A DNA stretch of 62,000 nt from Apostichopus japonicus (taxonomy: Eukaryota > Echinodermata > Holothuroidea > Aspidochirotida > Stichopodidae), in contig NC_092561.1 of NCBI RefSeq assembly GCF_037975245.1, forward strand, positions 19,093,508 through 19,155,507, in the 5' to 3' direction. This document shows, one piece after another, positions 56,790-62,000 of this stretch (its first letter is position 1; each line of letters begins with the position of its first letter). The notes under the pieces are model-generated. The model saw only the letters and a program-made list of their open reading frames with translations, made no database searches and had not been told where the DNA came from. The position numbers and the translations under genes are program-made.

Positions 56790-58630
56790 AGCTAAAAAAT
56801 GGAACTTTATTGCTTGACATGTTGCCGTTTCAATAACTTAAAGGATTAGTTCAGGTGTCACAAATGTTTATCTTATATGAAAGAGGACAATTAAAGAAAC
56901 CCAATAGTGAAGAAATTATTCAAATATCTTTTTCCGTTTAGGAGATATTCAAGTTTAAAGCTGTATCTGATTGTGTAGAAACTGCTGAAATCAGACTAGC
57001 TGTGACGTCATATCCTCACATCCCTGAAAAGTCTTTGTTATTTTATTAAAATATTTTGTAAGATTTTATGACTTACAACCAAAAAATACGTCACGAGATC
57101 TCATATGTGTAAAGGGTAGTATTTGAGATTTTACATCTGAAGAATGTTTGATTATATTTTTTTAGATTTGTGAAAAAAAATATAATTATTTTTGAATGAA
57201 ATATATTGACACATGTTAAGGAAGTGAGGATGTGACATCACACCCTCACAGTTAGTCTTTCTACACCAGTCATTTGCAAAGAAATTTTGAAATCTTCAAA
57301 GTGTGATATCTCCTTAACAGAGAATGCTATCATGGTAGTTTCTTCACTATTCTGTTTGTCTTTTTAAGCTCTTTCATACAAGATAAACATGTTAGACACC
57401 TGAACCAATCCTTTAAGGCATTTTGCATACTTTAGTCAGTAACCAGATATACGATTTTAACTGCAACAACATTCGCAAACTCAATTTAAAGTCCCACGTG
57501 ATCGGCATTATATAAATATATTTGATATATCATTTCTTCCATGTATCTCATATTTTGCCTAGTAAAGCATTTTGACATAACTTGAAATAAAATGTTTCAA
57601 TTAATTTCACGTTTCTCATTTCACGATCATACGTTATATAAATATCATATAAATATAAATATAATATACAGCTAGACGCTTTTATATGTAAGCGTGTAAA
57701 GGCCATCAAAGTCACACATGTGTGCAAAATTTTTGTAACACTGGACAGTTTATTAATAATTAGCGCATATATATGCTTTTTCCAGAAAAAGATATTGAAC
57801 TTGATGTTATCCTGCATGCTCTAAAACTGCATGCTCTTAAGACTTCTATTTTTTTTTATGCAAAAGAGCAAATCTCTGAAAAGTACCCTGTTTACCCATT
57901 CTAGTGAAGGTAGCTCCTTTTAAATGATGGTTTGACGGGACGCGCTATTTGTACAGAGCGCGGTGAAAAATCTGAAATTACCGTTTCTAACACTTCGTAC
58001 TAATTTGACAAATCTTCAATAATAACATCTACAATAGAGACATCACGACGAGATGTGTTAACGATACATATACGTCAGATATCAAAAGATACTGTTCCCA
58101 TAGAGATCGAATGGTATGGTATAGCAAACTGTACAAACCGGTAATTATCGGATATAGACGTTTTTCCACAGTTACTGCTGCCAACAAATTAGAAACAGAA
58201 CCACTGTTTTTACACTGCAAATACTGCCATTGAAGCATCATGGTCTTATAGATTAGCTTGAAGTACTCTTGTCATACTGTTAACTCTAAATCATATTCAC
58301 AGTCAGCCTGCATATTTGTTTCTTAGTTAAGGCAAACAAAAGTGTTGATATAGGGTCTTATTATCGCTCAGTAATTGTCTTCAAAATTGGACGTTATTTG
58401 ACGTTATTGGACGTTATGTGACGGTACTATTTCGAGCTAGCTCGGAAGTGATCTCAAAGTTAACCTGTTAACGTAACGTGATATAGTAGTGTCACAGTAC
58501 CACACTCTGTGTTAAGAAACCACGCGTAGTTTGCACTACCTTGTCACAGCAAAAACTTGAGAACATAATTTCAAAGATTTCAAAGTATATGAATATATTG
58601 GCCCGATACTTGCTTGTCTATGAGTTATCT
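56790..58630. other. Intron or upstream region, nothing recognised
   Basis: AT-rich. The region 56840-57415 holds an imperfect inverted arrangement (cacctgaaccaatcctttaa near 57400 is the reverse complement of ttaaaggattagttcaggtg near 56839), suggesting a ~575-bp transposon-like unit. Confidence 0.45.
56838..57417. mobile_element. Possible ~580-bp inverted-terminal element
   Basis: Near-perfect inverted ends ttaaaggattagttcaggtg and cacctgaaccaatcctttaa extend inward (tttatcttatatgaaag versus ctttcatacaagataaa; ctattctgtttg-like blocks). The interior is non-coding. It sits between TTAA-containing ends, so a TTAA target is possible. Confidence 0.7.
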
Positions 58631-58636
58631 TAAGTC

Positions 58637-59473
<837 letters not shown>

Positions 59474-60015
59474 TTATTTTGTCCATGAGAATAAGGAAAT
59501 TTGTCTCCCTGCAGCAGAACACATAAAATATCAAATATTAAAAATAAGTAAAAAAAGAGCACAGAAAAGTTGAAAAAAAGGTAACAGCACCAACAGCAAC
59601 AATATACATACATGTGAGATATATATACATCTATATACACTTAGTTTACTCTAGTTTACCGGAAAAATCTTTTGTAAGCAGCCCGAAAAAAAAAATACTA
59701 AAAGTCAGCCACGCTTTGTGGTAAAAACACAAGAATAGTGTTGTCGACTTACGTTAAAAGTACAATCTTTGGCGAGCTTTAGATCTCATTGCATCAACCT
59801 GGTCTTTGAAGTCAATGATAGTGCATAAATATTTATAGTGGTGCACCTGTTCAACAATATCATCATTAACACTGATTTGAGCATGATCACATGGCTGTTT
59901 CTTGAAGTCAAATACTATCTTCTTAGTTTTTTACCATTTTTACCATTCAATTTTAGGTCGTTTTGGTTGCACCAAGTAACAAAATCACCTATTTCATTCT
60001 CATACGGAGTAGCAA
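59474..60015 (-). mobile_element. LINE remnant with RT thumb fragments and a (TATC)n tail
   Basis: Minus-strand pieces read FVTWCNQNDLKLN, KKIVFDFKKQPCDHAQISVN, EQVHHYKYLCTIID and KARQRLYF in the order of the post-palm region of CR1/Rex1-type RT, with frameshifts. The 3' end reads gggagacaaatttccttatt, then gacaaaataaa and (TATC)n, a typical LINE 3' terminus. Confidence 0.75.
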
Positions 60016-60119
60016 CAATCGTATTAATCAATCTATATGAGCAATTGAACTCCAAAATGAATCAAGTATGTATTAATCAAAGTTTACTCTCGCAGCTCCA
60101 TGTTTCGCCGTAAAGGAAA

Positions 60120-61270
60120 ATTATGAGCAGTGAACCATAAAACCTATCCACGTTTTATATTGATTAATACGAATATTCAATCAGCTTAAAAGTAACGATC
60201 ATGGTGTTTCGTAACCAGCCTATCCGGTTATACATTATCGCTGTATTCAGTAGTTGTTATTTGCACTTAGGCGTTAAGCCTAAACTACATTATTAATGGA
60301 TTTTTATATTTCCAAGAATACTTTTAATTTCACTCGGTTCTACAAGATGATGTTATGATCAGTACATAATAATGGAACATTATCGATCGTGGGAAGTTTC
60401 CTTCAGACTTCACCATATAAAGTACAGCTTGTAACTATTGTCTTGTTGAGTCCCTCAATTGTAATTTTTATCGATGATTTTCGCAATTTAAAACAATACA
60501 ATGAAGACATACAAGACGTATTTATACAATGTATCTTCTAGATATGGATAATGACAAACATTTTTGTGAATATCTCGTCGATTTGTCAATAACGGTAATG
60601 TACACGTTTCATGTGGATGCAATACGATATTAGTTCAAGTGTGAAATTTAATGTTGAGATTAAGATTATTTTTTGCTTCAACATACATTGTAATAACGTT
60701 GAATATTTGATAAGTTATTTAAATAGGATGCGTGGCTTATAGTTGAACAATACATATGGCAAACAAACAGTGAAGTCATTTTCTTATAAACATTCTTTTT
60801 ATCCATACAGTGAGAAAACACTCTTCAAGAGTGACCTACATAATCAATTTTTTTTCGTTTGTTATTTCACTATCTTTCCCAGAGCGAATACGCCAAACAA
60901 ATCTTTCTTATAAGGTGAAGACACCATATCTTCACCTATACCTATCAGAATTAAAAGAATTTTGAAATTTGAAAATGCTGCAATATCCTTCCATAACGAA
61001 TTTAATTGTAATTTTTAATCAACATCAATTACATTGCAAACAATTCTGACAAATCTACGACTGCATTGGCAATAAAATTGGTTAAACTGTAGATATTTTA
61101 CAATTTGGGAGCAAAACGTTACTCAAAATTGAGTTGGAAAAATACGTACAGGTTTTGGGTGAAATATTTGCACAAAAATCTTATCAGAGTGTTTTTGTAT
61201 TAATCGTTGCGTATTATGGTTTAGTGTTATAGTGTGTTTTATCTGAAATAACTTCATTCTTGTTTATGTC
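60120..61270. other. Nothing recognised
   Basis: AT-rich with no gene or typed element seen. Confidence 0.5.
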
Positions 61271-61272
61271 AG

Positions 61273-61404
61273 CCGATACTCATAGCTGGTACAGCAACTA
61301 CTGTTCATGTCACACATCCGTGCATCAGTAATTACTGTTCTTTGTGTTTGTAACACGGTAACATGTATAACATGTGACACTGTAACAACTGCAAAGCTGT
61401 TAAC
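61273..61404. mobile_element. ccgatactcatagct MITE, copy truncated at the TTAA position
   Basis: Similar to 46618-46748 over its length (gtacagcaacta, gtgcatcagta, gtaacacggtaacatg). Similarity stops at TGTTAAC, the position where the TTAA MITE sits in the other copy. Confidence 0.75.
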
Positions 61405-61645
61405 TTGAACCCATGTAATACAAAGAACTCCGCGGCTGGGCAAGGAGTCTAGGAATATTTGAAAGCCTACAAGATGAAGGAAAAGAGGTACGGTACCTCT
61501 TGTTTCAAGTTAATAACTCTTCAAAATTACGCTAATTCGTCATGCCGAGAACGACGAAAGGCAATGTTCGGCATACATAGGTCTACTTATAGCATAAAAC
61601 GGCTAGATTTGACTTCATTTGAGAATCGCGTTTTATAAAACTCGC

Positions 61646-61786
61646 AATATCGGTTGGCACAGCAAATACTGTTTATGTCCCACAACCGTGTATCAGTTAT
61701 TACTATACTTTGTGTTCGTAACACGGTAACATGTGTTACAGGTTGCACCAGTATAGTTACTGTACTATAGCTATGAGTATTTGGTG
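61646..61786. mobile_element. ccgatactcatagct MITE, uninterrupted copy
   Basis: It shares ttgtgttcgtaacacggtaa and ends actgtactatagctatgagt, equivalent to the right end at 47206-47225. The left terminus is diverged. Confidence 0.7.
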
Positions 61787-62000
61787 TTTATGCATATCTA
61801 CAAGGAAACAAATCAGCGATTTGCATAGAAAAAAATGAATAAATTAAATCTATATCTAGTGATCTTTTTTTAACGAGTAACGTAGTTGTAGCATTAGGAT
61901 TTACCAAGAATACATTATTGTTAATTAACTAACAAGACTCTTCTTACATAAACAATGTTGGTCGATTGACAAAATATTAAATTACCGATATTATATGATA

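Overview
The window is AT-rich nuclear DNA from an animal. It has split genes with GT-AG (and some GC-AG) introns, very large introns, and many transposon remnants, minisatellites and microsatellites. All four multi-exon or domain-recognised genes are on the minus strand. The mix of a collagen-like gene, calcium-binding EGF modules, an LRR-Ig receptor and a hevein-like cysteine-rich module suggests a marine invertebrate deuterostome, possibly an echinoderm. That placement is inference only; no ribosomal, mitochondrial or other diagnostic marker is present.

Layout, left to right. (1) 1458-13417, minus: 5' part of a collagen-like gene (signal or membrane-anchor exon, a beta-rich exon, then Gly-X-Y exons of 45, 54, 54, 60 and 45 bp, all phase 0), running off the left edge. 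Its introns hold hAT-like short elements, a ~54-bp satellite, a 5'-truncated L1/Tx1-like LINE (8957-10680) and a decayed CR1/L2-like LINE (11100-12720). (2) 16289-31556, minus: a complete nine-exon aldo-keto reductase gene (954 bp CDS, 317 aa) with the catalytic Asp-Tyr-Lys-His spacing intact. Its introns carry at least six minisatellite arrays, two of which were built from the gene's own exon-intron junctions, plus two tRNA-derived SINEs and nested hAT elements. (3) 33165-34975: a foldback-like structure whose arms are inverted copies of a 22-bp minisatellite. It encloses a plausible plus-strand first exon of an unknown gene (34270-34371). (4) 35383-41430: short transposons, including a new-looking TTAA-targeting MITE family and a LINE 3' end. 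(5) 42197-44331, minus: an intronless LRR-Ig transmembrane receptor broken by a 444-bp hAT-like insertion with an exact 8-bp duplication and by a separate in-frame TGA. (6) 47628-56779, minus: 3' part of a secreted or extracellular multi-EGF gene. A unique cysteine-containing exon is followed by ten intact phase 1-1 cbEGF exons, one decayed EGF exon and a terminal hevein-like exon. Five of the EGF exons sit in a ~282-bp exon-plus-intron tandem array. A 5'-truncated LINE with an intact 535-codon reverse-transcriptase ORF lies in one intron. (7) 56780-62000: no gene recognised; an 836-bp GATA array that is the tail of a LINE remnant, and short MITE copies.

The genes do not form a pathway; they are independent loci. 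The most interesting features are structural. Splice-junction sequences have been amplified into minisatellites. A paralogous empty site gives the TTAA target of a MITE family. EGF exons expand and decay in tandem. A receptor gene has been disrupted by a transposon. No CRISPR, prokaryotic or viral structural genes were seen.
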